Origin: Embleya scabrispora DSM 41855
Lineage (GTDB): Bacteria; Actinomycetota; Actinomycetes; Streptomycetales; Streptomycetaceae
Length of the DNA: 64,000 bases
NCBI RefSeq assembly: GCF_000372745.1
Contig: NZ_KB889675.1
Coordinates: 80,388 to 144,387, forward strand
Direction of reading: 5' to 3'
Of the stretch, positions 36,204 through 44,981 are shown in pieces. The notes below the pieces were generated by a model that saw only the letters and a program-made list of their open reading frames with translations, did not search any database and was not told the DNA's origin. A program made the translations under genes and the position numbers. Positions within the stretch are counted from its first letter, which is position 1. The number at the start of each line of letters is the position of its first letter.

Positions 36204-37089
36204 TCCGCCGCTCCCGCCGCCGCACTTCCATACGGCGCCGCGCACCCCCTGGGACGAACTGCCCACGGACGCGCGCGCCGCGGTCGAACGGTGTGCGGGA
36301 CGCGTGCTGGCCGTCGCCACGGTGTGGGCCGGCTTCAACTGCAAGTTCGCCGCCATCGTGACCACCGAGCGATCCCGCTACTTCGTCAAGGGCGTCCCGC
36401 GCGATCACCCGGCGGTCCCGCAGCAGCGGGTGGAGGCCCGGGTGGCCCCGCACGTGGGCACCGTGTCGCCGCAGCTGCGCTGGGAGGTGCGGCTGGACGA
36501 CTGGGTGCTCCTGGGGTTCGACCACATCGTCGGCCGGCACGCCGACTTCGCGCCCGGCACCGCGGATCTGCCGCTGGTCGCGGATGCGCTGCGCCGGCTG
36601 GGCCGGGTCGCCGTCCGTGATCTGCCGCTCCCGCGGATCGAGGAGCGCTGGCGCTCGCTGTTGACCAGCCGTCAGCTGCAACTCCTGCGCGGCGAGAGCC
36701 TGTTGCACACCGACCTGCACCCGCACAACGTGCTGATCGGCGATCGCGGCCCCCGGGCCTACCTGGTCGACTGGGCCCAGCCCGCCCGCGGCCCGGCATG
36801 GATCGAGGTCACCCTCGTGGCCAGCCGGCTGATGGACGAGGGGCACACCGCCGAACAGGCGGCCTCGTGGGCGGACCGGTTCGCCTGCTGGCGGACGGTC
36901 TCCAAAGAGGCCATGGAGACCTTCGTATTCGCCGCCACCAACCAGTGCGCGCGCGGCATCGGCGCCACCGACGCGGCCCCCTGGAACGCCCGCCTGACCG
37001 CGCTGGCCGAGGCGCGTTCGGTCCGGGCGCACCGCCGCGCGTGTTCGCCCGGGCCTGCCCGATCGCCCGGCCGGGCGACACTGGAGTGA
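36196..37089 (+). CDS. Aminoglycoside phosphotransferase (APH) family protein
   Basis: 297 residues. Protein-kinase-like fold with nucleotide region VWAGFNCKFAAIV, candidate ATP-binding Lys in RYFVKGVPRDHP, catalytic loop SLLHTDLHPHNVLI (catalytic Asp, Asn) and metal-binding AYLVDWAQPARGP. The APH family covers antibiotic kinases and many metabolic small-molecule kinases; nothing here points to drug resistance. ATG at 36196 overlaps the small CxxC gene. The last 35 residues are Arg/Pro rich. Confidence 0.85.
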   Translation: MVDPPLPPPHFHTAPRTPWDELPTDARAAVERCAGRVLAVATVWAGFNCKFAAIVTTERSRYFVKGVPRDHPAVPQQRVEARVAPHVGTVSPQLRWEVRLDDWVLLGFDHIVGRHADFAPGTADLPLVADALRRLGRVAVRDLPLPRIEERWRSLLTSRQLQLLRGESLLHTDLHPHNVLIGDRGPRAYLVDWAQPARGPAWIEVTLVASRLMDEGHTAEQAASWADRFACWRTVSKEAMETFVFAATNQCARGIGATDAAPWNARLTALAEARSVRAHRRACSPGPARSPGRATLE

Positions 37090-37122
37090 CTCGAATCACC
37101 CGAACCAACCCCGGAGGCACAG

Positions 37123-37572
37123 ATGTCCGAGCTCGACGCAACTCCCAGTCCGACCAAGTGGGTTGCCGACCAGGCCCGGCTCTACGAGGAGTCCGACGGC
37201 ACCAAGGGCACCACGGTGCAGGGTGTGCCGTGCCTGCTCCTGGACACGCTGGGCCGCAAGAGCGGCATCTGGCACCGCACCGTGCTGATCTACGGACGCG
37301 ACGGCGAGGACTACCTGATCGTCGCCTCGCTCGGCGGCTCGGACCACCACCCGCTGTGGTACCTGAACCTGACCGCCAATCCCGGAGTGCGACTGCGCGT
37401 GGGGACCGAGCGGTTCGCCGCGATCGCCGAGACGCTCTCCCCCGAGGAGAAGGCGCGGGTATGGCCGCACCTGGTCGAGGTGTTCCCGCTCTACGAGGGC
37501 TATCAGCACAAGACCGAGCGGGACATCCCGGTGATCCGACTGCGCCGCGCGGGCGATCGACACGGCTCATGA
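37123..37572 (+). CDS. Deazaflavin (F420)-dependent nitroreductase-family protein
   Basis: 149 residues, with GGAGG upstream of ATG. Split beta-barrel of the Ddn/Rv3547 type: WVADQARLYEESDGTKGTTV, LLLDTLGRKSGIWHRTVLIY, YLIVASLGGSDHHPLWYLNL and NPGVRLRVGTERF are the family landmarks that hold F420 and substrate. Family members reduce quinones and nitroimidazoles with F420H2. It is 33 bases downstream of the phosphotransferase gene, possibly in the same transcript. Confidence 0.92.
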   Translation: MSELDATPSPTKWVADQARLYEESDGTKGTTVQGVPCLLLDTLGRKSGIWHRTVLIYGRDGEDYLIVASLGGSDHHPLWYLNLTANPGVRLRVGTERFAAIAETLSPEEKARVWPHLVEVFPLYEGYQHKTERDIPVIRLRRAGDRHGS

Positions 37573-37694
37573 GCCGGGCGCCGGCGGCCGGCCAGCACCT
37601 CATATATGGGTGGGGGCCGGCGCGTACCGACCGGTAGGCTCCGGCCGTTCGCACCAACGGTCGAGCACGCTCCTTCCTACGACGGGTACCCCGC

Positions 37695-39044
37695 ATGCGC
37701 CTGCGCCGCTGTCTCGCCTCGACGGCCTTCCTCGTGCTCTTCGGGTCGCCGCTCGCGATCGCCACGCCGGTTCCCGATCCCTCCGTCGACCAGGCGCCGG
37801 CGGAGGTCCGACAGGTCGAGCTGACCGGGTTGCCGGACCGGATCCGGCCCGCCACGCCCGTCGAGATCACCGCGAAGCTGCGCAACACGGAGCCGACCGC
37901 GTTGTCCATGGCCCCGATGTTGTCGGTCACCGGGGACCGCCGGATCGCCCCCGACCAGGTCCGGGTGGAGGTGCTCGACCCGGCCCGGGGGACCTGGACG
38001 CTCACCCCCCTGGACTCGAACGCCGGTGCGCCGCTGCCGTTTCCCGGCGGACGCGGCGAGACCTCGGGTCTGCTGGCTCCGGGCGCCTCGGTCGAGTTCC
38101 GGGTGCGGTTCTCGATCGCGGCGAACGTCCCGGCGCAATTCGTGATGGTCGGCGTCGGTCCCCGGCTCCAGGCTCCCGCCACCGACGACGAACCTCGCTT
38201 CACCTCCGGCTTCTCCGTGGAGACGATGCTGCTCGGACCGGACGGCGGACTGCCCACCCGTCCGCCGACGCCCGGCGAGACCCGCCCGTCCGTACCCGAC
38301 GCGGCGCCGGACCGGATGGGCGGCATCGCGAAGGTATTGCCGACTCAGCGGCGGGGCGCCGGCGCGACGTTCGCGCTGACCGGCGTGCCCGGGTGGTTGC
38401 GGGCGGGCGGCGGTGCCGCCGAGTTCCGGCTCACCCTCTCCAACGACACCGACCGGGTCATCCCGGGAGTGCGACCGGAGTTGATCTTCACCACGGGACA
38501 GTCGCCGATCACGCCCGGGCAACTCGTGGTCGAGGCGTACGACACCTACCAACCGGGCTGGAACCCGGTCGAGCTCAAGGTCCTCACCGATCCCGCGAAC
38601 GGTCGCAGCGCGCACCTGTCCGGAGCCCTGGCGCCGAAGCCCTGGGACGAGCAACGACCGTTGCCGCCGGGCGAGTTGGCGACCATCGCGATCCGGGTGT
38701 CGATCCCGGCCGGCTCCCCGGTGGCCGGTGGCGACCTCGCGGTGCTGGCCGGCGGCGGCCCCCCGGGCCAGGTACCGGCCCGGCTCGCCTCCCGCAGCGA
38801 CTTCCAGGTGTTCCACGTGCCCAACCCGGGCGCGCCGACGGGCACTCCCCGGCTGCGACCCGAACTGCCGCCGACCGCCCCGGACTCGGCGGCCGAGCAG
38901 CGCAAGGAGGACGATGACGACCCGCTCACCTTCGCCACCGTCGCGGTCTGGGTCGTGCTGGCCGGCGTCGGCGGGACGGTCGTGCACTTCGCGCGCAAGA
39001 ACCGCCGGCAGAGCGTCGGGACCGAGCTCGGGCCCGACGCCTGA
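37695..39044 (+). CDS. Secreted, membrane-anchored protein with two Ig-like regions
   Basis: 449 residues. A signal peptide spans about 1-25 (LRRCLASTAFLVLFGSPLAI). Two similar beta-rich regions follow, about 38-155 (VELTGLPDRIRPATPVEITA) and 215-370 (FALTGVPGWLRAGGGAAEFR). In each, a loop contains LAPGASVEFRVRFSI or LPPGELATIAIRVSI. A C-terminal membrane helix lies at about 412-434 (FATVAVWVVLAGVGGTVVHF) before a basic tail (ARKNRR). Repeat architecture suggests a surface adhesin or scaffold; I recognise no family. It converges on pfkA with only 24 bases between. Confidence 0.8.
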   Translation: MRLRRCLASTAFLVLFGSPLAIATPVPDPSVDQAPAEVRQVELTGLPDRIRPATPVEITAKLRNTEPTALSMAPMLSVTGDRRIAPDQVRVEVLDPARGTWTLTPLDSNAGAPLPFPGGRGETSGLLAPGASVEFRVRFSIAANVPAQFVMVGVGPRLQAPATDDEPRFTSGFSVETMLLGPDGGLPTRPPTPGETRPSVPDAAPDRMGGIAKVLPTQRRGAGATFALTGVPGWLRAGGGAAEFRLTLSNDTDRVIPGVRPELIFTTGQSPITPGQLVVEAYDTYQPGWNPVELKVLTDPANGRSAHLSGALAPKPWDEQRPLPPGELATIAIRVSIPAGSPVAGGDLAVLAGGGPPGQVPARLASRSDFQVFHVPNPGAPTGTPRLRPELPPTAPDSAAEQRKEDDDDPLTFATVAVWVVLAGVGGTVVHFARKNRRQSVGTELGPDA

Positions 39045-39068
39045 CCCGGCGTCATCCGTACTCGCGGA

Positions 39069-40094
39069 TCAGCCGAACAGCACCTTCGCCTCGTCGTACA
39101 GGGCGGCGGGCACGGTCTTGAGCTCGCGGGTCGCCGCCTCCAGCGGCACGGTCACCACGTCCGTACCGCGCAGCGCGACCATCCTGCCCCAGTCGCCCGC
39201 GTTGACCGCGTCGATCGCGTGGAAGCCGAACCGGGTGGCCAGCCACCGGTCGAACGCGGTGGGCGTGCCGCCGCGTTGCACGTGGCCGAGCACGGTGGTG
39301 CGCGCCTCGTGGCCGGTGCGCTTCTCGATCTCCGAGGCCAGCCAGTCGCCGATGCCGGACAACTTGACGTGGCCGAACGCGTCCAGCGTCCGGTCCTTGG
39401 TGACCATCTGGCCGGCCAGCGGAATGGCGCCCTCGGCGACCACGATGATCGGCGCGTAGTTGGTCCGAAAGCGGCTTTCCACCCAACCGCAGACCTCTTC
39501 GACGTCGAAGTTCTGCTCGGGGATCAGGATCACGTTCGCGCCGCCGGCCATCCCGGAGTGGATCGCGATCCAGCCCGCGTGCCGGCCCATCACCTCGACG
39601 ATCAGCACCCGGCGGTGCGATTCGGCGGTGGTGTGCAGCCGGTCGATCGCCTCGGTGGCGATGTTGACCGCGGTGTCGAAACCGAAGGTGTAGTCGGTCG
39701 CGTTGAGGTCGTTGTCGATGGTCTTGGGCACACCGACGACCTTGACGTCGTGCTCGTGCAGGCGGGTCGCGACGCCGAGGGTGTCCTCGCCGCCGATCGC
39801 CACGAGCGCGTCCACCTCGAACTTGGCCAGATTCTCCCGGATCCGCTCGATGCCGCGGTCGACCTTGATCGGGTTGGTCCGGGACGAGCCCAGGATGGTT
39901 CCGCCGCGCGGCAGGATGCCGCGTACCGCCTTGATGTCCAGCGGCATGGTGTCGCCTTCGAGCGGGCCCCGCCAGCCGTCCCGAAAGCCGATGAAGTCGT
40001 ACCCGTAGTCCTGGACGCCCTTGCGGACGACCGCCCGGATCACCGCGTTCAGGCCCGGGCAGTCGCCGCCGCCGGTCAGTACTCCGACACGCAT
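39069..40094 (-). CDS. pfkA: 6-phosphofructokinase, group III, with PPi-type active-site residues
   Basis: Phosphorylates fructose 6-phosphate. 341 residues. Motifs: VGVLTGGGDCPGLNAVIR, IGGEDTLGVA, GVPKTIDNDLNATDYTFGFD, VEVMGRHAGWIA, IPEQNFDVEEV and TTVLGHVQRGGTPTAFDR. In the standard numbering, residue 104 is Asp and residue 124 is Lys; in this superfamily Gly104 marks ATP enzymes, while Asp104 with Lys124 marks pyrophosphate users. Characterised actinomycete enzymes of this group include both ATP- and PPi-dependent forms, so the phosphoryl donor must be tested. It stands alone on the minus strand. Confidence 0.93.
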   Translation of the reverse strand: MRVGVLTGGGDCPGLNAVIRAVVRKGVQDYGYDFIGFRDGWRGPLEGDTMPLDIKAVRGILPRGGTILGSSRTNPIKVDRGIERIRENLAKFEVDALVAIGGEDTLGVATRLHEHDVKVVGVPKTIDNDLNATDYTFGFDTAVNIATEAIDRLHTTAESHRRVLIVEVMGRHAGWIAIHSGMAGGANVILIPEQNFDVEEVCGWVESRFRTNYAPIIVVAEGAIPLAGQMVTKDRTLDAFGHVKLSGIGDWLASEIEKRTGHEARTTVLGHVQRGGTPTAFDRWLATRFGFHAIDAVNAGDWGRMVALRGTDVVTVPLEAATRELKTVPAALYDEAKVLFG

Positions 40095-40239
40095 CGAAAT
40101 CTCCGATTTCTTCCGTCCGGCACGATTCGCGGCCCACGCTACCGGTGCGAGAAGCCACCTCGACTCTTCCCACCACCCGTTCGAGGTACCCGACTTGATC
40201 GGACCGAGCCGCCCGGATCCGGGCCGGACGAGTGTCGGC

Positions 40240-40944
40240 CTAGTCGTCCAGACCCTTCTCGATGGCGTAGCGCACGAGTTCCACCCGGTTGTGCAGTTGC
40301 AGCTTGTTCAAGGTGTTCTGTACGTGGTTCTGCACCGTGCGGTGGGACAGGAACAACCGCTGGGCGATCTGCTTGTAGGACAGGCCCTTGGCGACCATCC
40401 GCAGCACCTCGGTCTCCCGGTCGGTCAGCCGCGGCGCGGCCGGGCCCTTGTCCGCGTCCTTGCGCGGCGGGTCGGCGGCCATCCGGCGGAACTCGCCGAG
40501 CACCAGGCCGGCCAGCCCGGGGGTGAACACCGGATCCCCGACCGCGGTCCGGCCCACCGCGTCGACCAGTTCCTCTCGGCTCGCCGACTTGACCAGGTAT
40601 CCCGTCGCGCCCGCCTTGACCGCCTCCAGCACGTCCTCCTGCTCACCGCTGGCGGACAACACCAGGATCCGCACCGACCGGTCGTACCGGACCAGTTCGC
40701 GAGCCACCTCGACGCCCGGCAGCTTGGGCAGGTGCAGATCCAGGATCACCACGTTCGGCGAGGTCGCCCGGGCCCGGCGGACCGCCTCGGGGCCGTCCCC
40801 GGCGGTGGCGACCACGTCGTAGCCGGCCGCGGCGAGGTCACGGGCCACCGCCTCGCGCCACATCGGGTGGTCGTCGACGACCAGGACCTTGAGCGGCGTC
40901 GGGGCCGGTTCGGCCGTCGGTGTGGGTGTACTCGTCTCGCTCAT
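40240..40944 (-). CDS. NarL/LuxR-type response regulator
   Basis: 234 residues from ATG at 40944. Receiver domain (about 18-135): acidic DDHPMWREA, phosphoacceptor Asp in NVVILDLHLPKLPG, VLVLSAS-like switch RILVLSASGEQEDVLEA and Lys in GYLVKSASREE. A linker of about 40 residues precedes the LuxR helix-turn-helix: LTDRETEVLRMVAKGLSYKQ, then SHRTVQNHVQNTLNKL. It overlaps the sensor kinase stop by ATGA, so the two are coupled. Target genes are not evident. Confidence 0.94.
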   Translation of the reverse strand: MSETSTPTPTAEPAPTPLKVLVVDDHPMWREAVARDLAAAGYDVVATAGDGPEAVRRARATSPNVVILDLHLPKLPGVEVARELVRYDRSVRILVLSASGEQEDVLEAVKAGATGYLVKSASREELVDAVGRTAVGDPVFTPGLAGLVLGEFRRMAADPPRKDADKGPAAPRLTDRETEVLRMVAKGLSYKQIAQRLFLSHRTVQNHVQNTLNKLQLHNRVELVRYAIEKGLDD

Positions 40945-42089
40945 CCGCTCCCCTGCCTCGGCACCCGGAACTCCAACTCGGTGCCTTCTCCCGTCACCGA
41001 CGACCACACCACGCTGCCGCCGAGGTCGCGCACCCGGCCCTCGATCGACTGGGCCACGCCCAGCCTGCCCTGGGCCCGGGCCGCCTCCAGCCTGCCCGGA
41101 GCCATCCCCGGGCCGTCGTCGCGGACGCTGATCACGATCTCGTCCGGTTCGTCCTCCACCAGGATCCACGCGTTGGCCCGCTCGCCGGCGTGCCGGCGCA
41201 CGTTGTCCAGGGCCGCCGCCACGGCCGCGGTCACCTCGCGCGCCGCCGGGGTCGGCAGCAATACCGGCGTACCCGGCGAGGACACGGTCACCCGCGCGCC
41301 GGCGAAGGCGCCCAGCAGCACCCGCAGATCCTGTCGGGCCGGATCGCCGTCCTCCCCGGAACCGGGCAGGTCGGCCGACTCGACCCGGGCGGGCGTCGCC
41401 GAGATCAGCTGCCGCAGCGCCACCTCCTGCTCGCCGGCCAGCTTGCCCAGGCCGGCCGCGTCGCCGCCGATCTCGGCCCCGCGGCGCTGAACCAGGGCGA
41501 GCACCTGGAGCACGCTGTCGTGGATGTCCCGGGCCAACCGCTCCCGCTCGCGGGTGGCCGCCTCCAGTTGCAGCGCTCGGGCCAACGCCTGCTCGCTGAC
41601 CCGGGCGATCTGCACCACGTAGCCGACCGCACCGCCGGCGAGCAGCAACAACACGGTGTTGTGTTGGTTGTCGGCGGTGAGCGCGCCGCGTTCGGCCACG
41701 TTGGAGGCGCCGATCGCGAGCGCGGCCGGCGCACCGGTTCGCCAGCCGCCCTTGATCGCGCACGCCAGCACCGGGGCCGAGGCCCACACGGTGGGCAGCG
41801 TCATGGTGCCCTGGGCGACCCGCTCCGGATCGTCCAGCCAGCGGGTGGCCAGCACGCAGCTGACCGCCACGCACACGTCGATGATCAACAGCGGCGGTGC
41901 GCGGAACGTGGGGCTGCGGAAGCCGTACGCGGTCGCCGCCGTCCAGATGGTGAGCAGTGCCATGATGGCCCACCCGCCGGCCGGATAGCGGTACTCGTTC
42001 GCGACCTGGGCGAAGCGCACCACCGCGTAGCACAGCGCAAGCACCCGAAAGACCGTGAGTGCCCGCCAGAGCGACTGTTCGACCCCCAC
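40941..42089 (-). CDS. MacS-type sensor histidine kinase
   Basis: 382 residues from GTG after a GGGGGG ribosome site. About five membrane helices fill residues 10-165. Next comes the dimerisation/phosphoacceptor helix ERERLARDIHDSVLQVLAL (His in DIHD), and a HATPase_c domain with AAALDNVRRHAGERA (N box), VRDDGPGMAPGRLEAAR (G1) and GRLGVAQSIEGRVRDLGG (G2). This HisKA_3 layout with an N-terminal membrane sensor matches actinobacterial MacS proteins. Pairs with the downstream regulator. The stimulus is unknown. Confidence 0.92.
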   Translation of the reverse strand: MGVEQSLWRALTVFRVLALCYAVVRFAQVANEYRYPAGGWAIMALLTIWTAATAYGFRSPTFRAPPLLIIDVCVAVSCVLATRWLDDPERVAQGTMTLPTVWASAPVLACAIKGGWRTGAPAALAIGASNVAERGALTADNQHNTVLLLLAGGAVGYVVQIARVSEQALARALQLEAATRERERLARDIHDSVLQVLALVQRRGAEIGGDAAGLGKLAGEQEVALRQLISATPARVESADLPGSGEDGDPARQDLRVLLGAFAGARVTVSSPGTPVLLPTPAAREVTAAVAAALDNVRRHAGERANAWILVEDEPDEIVISVRDDGPGMAPGRLEAARAQGRLGVAQSIEGRVRDLGGSVVWSSVTGEGTELEFRVPRQGSG

Positions 42090-42122
42090 GTGAACCCCCC
42101 AGGATGTGCCGGGTGCGCCCGG

Positions 42123-42914
42123 TCAGGCGGCGGGTCGGCCGGAACCGCCCGATTCGTCGTTCGGGGTGGGCCCGGCGTCGGCGTCCGGTTCGGCGACGCC
42201 CGCCGTCGTGTCGGCCGCCTTGGCCGCCTGCTTGCGGGCCTCGTCGATCCGCTTCTTGGCGTCGGCCGCGTACACGTCGACGTACTCCTGGCCGGACAAC
42301 TCCATCAGCGCGTACATGATCTCGTCGGTGATCGCGCGCAGGATGAAGCGGTCGTCCTCCATGCCCTCGTAGCGGGAGAAGTCCAGCGGCTCGCCGACCC
42401 TGATCCCCACCCGCATCACCTTGGGCACGATCTTGCCGGGCGGCTGGATCTTCTCGGTGTCGATCATCGCCACCGGGATCACCGGCGCGTGCGACTCCAG
42501 CGCGAGCCGGGCGATCCCGGTCTTGCCCCGGTACAGCCGGCCGTCCGGGGAGCGGGTGCCCTCGGGGTAGATGCCGAACAGGTGCTCCTCGCGCAGCACC
42601 TTGAGACCGGCGTTCAGCGCGGCTTCACTGGCCCGTCCACCGGTGCGGTCGACGGGGAGTTGGCCGACGCCCTTGAAGAACGCGGCGGTGAGCCGGCCCT
42701 TGACGCCGCGTCCGGTGAAGTAGTCCGACTTCGCCAGGAAGGTGATCCGCCGCGGGACCACGACGGGCAGGAAGAAGGAGTCCGAGAACGAGAGATGGTT
42801 GCTCGCCAGAATCGCCGGGCCCCGGTCCGGGATGTGCTCCTCGCCCTCCACCCAGGGGCGGAAGAAGAGCCTCAACACGGGGCCGACGATCATCTTCATC
42901 AGCCGGTAGAACAA
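42123..42914 (-). CDS. 1-acyl-sn-glycerol-3-phosphate acyltransferase family (PlsC)
   Basis: 263 residues from a TTG start at 42914, supported by GGAGG six bases upstream. Acyltransferase motifs: NHLSFSDSFF (catalytic HxxxxD block I), FKGVGQLPVDRTGGRAS (block II), FGIYPEGTRSPDGRLYRGKT (block III) and VIPVAMIDTEKIQPPGKI (block IV). Likely makes phosphatidic acid at the inner membrane. The last 50 residues are Ala/Asp rich. M. tuberculosis has a homologue (Rv2182c) in the same neighbourhood. A TAGGGT -10-like box lies about 40 bases upstream. Confidence 0.93.
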   Translation of the reverse strand: MFYRLMKMIVGPVLRLFFRPWVEGEEHIPDRGPAILASNHLSFSDSFFLPVVVPRRITFLAKSDYFTGRGVKGRLTAAFFKGVGQLPVDRTGGRASEAALNAGLKVLREEHLFGIYPEGTRSPDGRLYRGKTGIARLALESHAPVIPVAMIDTEKIQPPGKIVPKVMRVGIRVGEPLDFSRYEGMEDDRFILRAITDEIMYALMELSGQEYVDVYAADAKKRIDEARKQAAKAADTTAGVAEPDADAGPTPNDESGGSGRPAA

Positions 42915-43273
42915 CCCTGACCTCCTCCTCGGGACAGGACGAACCCTAGAGCATCACTCCCGGCCCGGACCCCCGTACGGCCTTGTCGGGCCCGGTCGAC
43001 GCCGGTGCCGCGGCGGGCTCGGAGCCCGATCGCGACATCGCCCGTGGGCGGGGGTCGCGGGACGGGTGAGACCCGCGTCGCGCCGCTGTACGCATCGCGC
43101 ACCCCCGTGGGACGATTCCGGAGCGCCCAGGTGTTGGGAGTAGGAGGCGGAACCACTCGCCTTCCGACCCCGTTATGGAACCTGTACCGCCGTCGTCCAC
43201 CGGTCACCACATCCCCGTGGTGGCCACCCGGCCGGCTCGTCCCGCCAAGCCCGTCACCCGAAGGAGCCCGTTG
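42915..43273. other. 359-base divergent intergenic region
   Basis: Holds the ribosome binding site and probable -10 of the PlsC gene on the minus strand and the AAGGAG site of the hydrolase at about 43261. The hydrolase frame is open back to 43175, but that extension is Pro-rich and lacks a ribosome site. Nothing else seen. Confidence 0.5.
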
Positions 43274-44053
43274 GTGTCGATCCTGCCCGGTGCCGAGCCC
43301 CACCACCACGACGGCGGGTCCGTGGGCGTCCTGCTGTGCCACGGCTTCACCGGCACGCCGCAGTCGCTGCGGCCGTGGGCCCGATACCTCGCCGCGGCCG
43401 GTCTGTCCGTGTCGCTGCCGCTGCTGCCCGGTCACGGCACCCGCTGGCAGGACATGAACCTGACCACGTGGCAGGACTGGTACGCCACTGTGGACCGCGC
43501 GTTCGACCGGTTGCGCGAGCGCTGCGACACGGTGTTCGTGATGGGCCTGTCGATGGGTGGCGGTCTGGCCCTGCGGCTGGCCCAGCAGCACGGCGACAAG
43601 GTGGCCGGTCTGGTACTGGTCAACCCGTCCGTGCAGGCCGACGACCCCAAGGTCAGGCTGCTGCCGGTGCTGCGCCACGTCATACCGTCGGTGGCCGGCA
43701 TCGCGTCGGACATCCGCCTGGAGGGCTCGGTCGAGCTCGCCTACCCGCGCACGCCGGTGAAGGCGGCCTATTCGTTGTCCCGCTTCTGGCGCGTGGTCTC
43801 CGCCGACCTGCCGCAGGTCACCCAGCCGGTGCTGCTTCTGCACAGTCCGCACGACCACGTGGTCTCACCGGCCAACTCCGAGACGGTGCTGGCCAAGATC
43901 TCCTCCACGGACGTCACCGACGTCCTGCTGAACGACAGCTATCACGTGGCGACGCTCGATCACGACGCGGAACGGATCTTCGCATCCAGCCTGGAGTTCG
44001 TACGCCGGCTCGCGCCGGACGCGCGGGCCCCGGAGACGGCCGAGAGGGACTGA
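43274..44053 (+). CDS. Alpha/beta hydrolase (carboxylesterase/monoacylglycerol lipase type)
   Basis: 259 residues from GTG at 43274, with AAGGAG at 7 bases spacing. Oxyanion region VLLCHGFTGTPQSLRPWARY, nucleophile elbow FVMGLSMGGGLAL, catalytic Asp in LLLHSPHDHVVSP and His in DSYHVATLDHDAERIF. Resembles Est30-type carboxylesterases. It lies divergent from plsC and 7 bases upstream of the next gene, so lipid or ester turnover is a reasonable guess. Confidence 0.9.
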   Translation: MSILPGAEPHHHDGGSVGVLLCHGFTGTPQSLRPWARYLAAAGLSVSLPLLPGHGTRWQDMNLTTWQDWYATVDRAFDRLRERCDTVFVMGLSMGGGLALRLAQQHGDKVAGLVLVNPSVQADDPKVRLLPVLRHVIPSVAGIASDIRLEGSVELAYPRTPVKAAYSLSRFWRVVSADLPQVTQPVLLLHSPHDHVVSPANSETVLAKISSTDVTDVLLNDSYHVATLDHDAERIFASSLEFVRRLAPDARAPETAERD

Positions 44054-44060
44054 ACGAACG

Positions 44061-44897
44061 GTGCGCGGACGTGGCAACGGACTCGACGCGGAGTCCTTCA
44101 AGCCCCTGACCGACCTCGATCCCGAGGCGGCGGACGTGATGCTGGTCGCCCTGCGGGACGCGGGGGTGGCGGCATACGTCTCGACGTTGGAGCCTCGGGA
44201 TCCGGACGAGGAACCCGAGCAGATCGAACGCCTGTGGGTGGACGCGGCGGCGACGTCGCGGGCCCGGGCGATCCTGCGCTCGCTGACCGAGCCGTCCTCG
44301 CCCCGCTCCCGGGCCAAGGAGGCGGCGGCCGGGCCCGCCGACATCCCCCAGGTGGATCCGCTGCGCGCGGAGGGCGCCGAGCGGGCGGAGCGGGCCGAAC
44401 CGCAGACGCCCGCCGAACGACCGGGTGACGACGAGGTGTGGGCGCAGATCGTCGCGTCCTTCGACAAGGACGTGGCCGACCCGGTCCCGCGCTGGCCGGT
44501 GGCCGAGGACCTGGGCGGTGAGCGCCCGGAGCGCGACGAGCCGCCGACCGACGGGTCGTTCAAGGTCGCGGTGCCCGCCGCCGCGGGACCGCGCGACTAC
44601 TCGCTCGCGCCACCGGGACCGCCGGTGATCGACGAGTTGGAGGAGGACCCGGAGGAGCACTTCGTGCCGCCTCCGCCGCCCCCGCTGCCCAAGACCGACG
44701 CGGCCACCAAGATCGCCTGGATCGCGCTGGTCGGCGGTCCGCTCTACCTGCTCGTGTCGGTGCTGCTCGGCCGCCCGGTCGGGCCGTGGACCTCGTTCGT
44801 CGCGTTCGCCGCGTTCACCGGCGGATTCGTCGCGCTGGTGGCACGGATGCGGCGAGATCGGGACGAGGACGACCCGGACGACGGCGCGGTGGTCTGA
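44061..44897 (+). CDS. Hypothetical membrane protein with acidic linker
   Basis: 278 residues from GTG. An N-terminal folded-looking region (about 10-75: PEAADVMLVALRDAGVAAYV, IERLWVDAAATSRARAIL) resembles the small DUF2007-like signal-transducing fold. It is followed by a long Glu/Pro/Ala linker (75-215) with a poly-Pro run (PPPPPPLPK), and two membrane helices at about 222-240 and 246-265. It ends in a charged tail (MRRDRDEDDPDD). No named function. It follows the hydrolase by 7 bases, probably the same operon. Confidence 0.78.
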   Translation: MRGRGNGLDAESFKPLTDLDPEAADVMLVALRDAGVAAYVSTLEPRDPDEEPEQIERLWVDAAATSRARAILRSLTEPSSPRSRAKEAAAGPADIPQVDPLRAEGAERAERAEPQTPAERPGDDEVWAQIVASFDKDVADPVPRWPVAEDLGGERPERDEPPTDGSFKVAVPAAAGPRDYSLAPPGPPVIDELEEDPEEHFVPPPPPPLPKTDAATKIAWIALVGGPLYLLVSVLLGRPVGPWTSFVAFAAFTGGFVALVARMRRDRDEDDPDDGAVV

Positions 44898-44981
44898 CTC
44901 GGCGTCACCCCGGTCGATCATGGCGGGTCCTGACGGGACGTCATCCCGCATTCCGAGTCCGGGTACGGGTACCTTCCTTGC

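Noticed and set aside
36196-37089. Antibiotic resistance gene
   Set aside because: Belongs to the broad APH fold but no resistance context or specific subfamily signature; called only as APH family.
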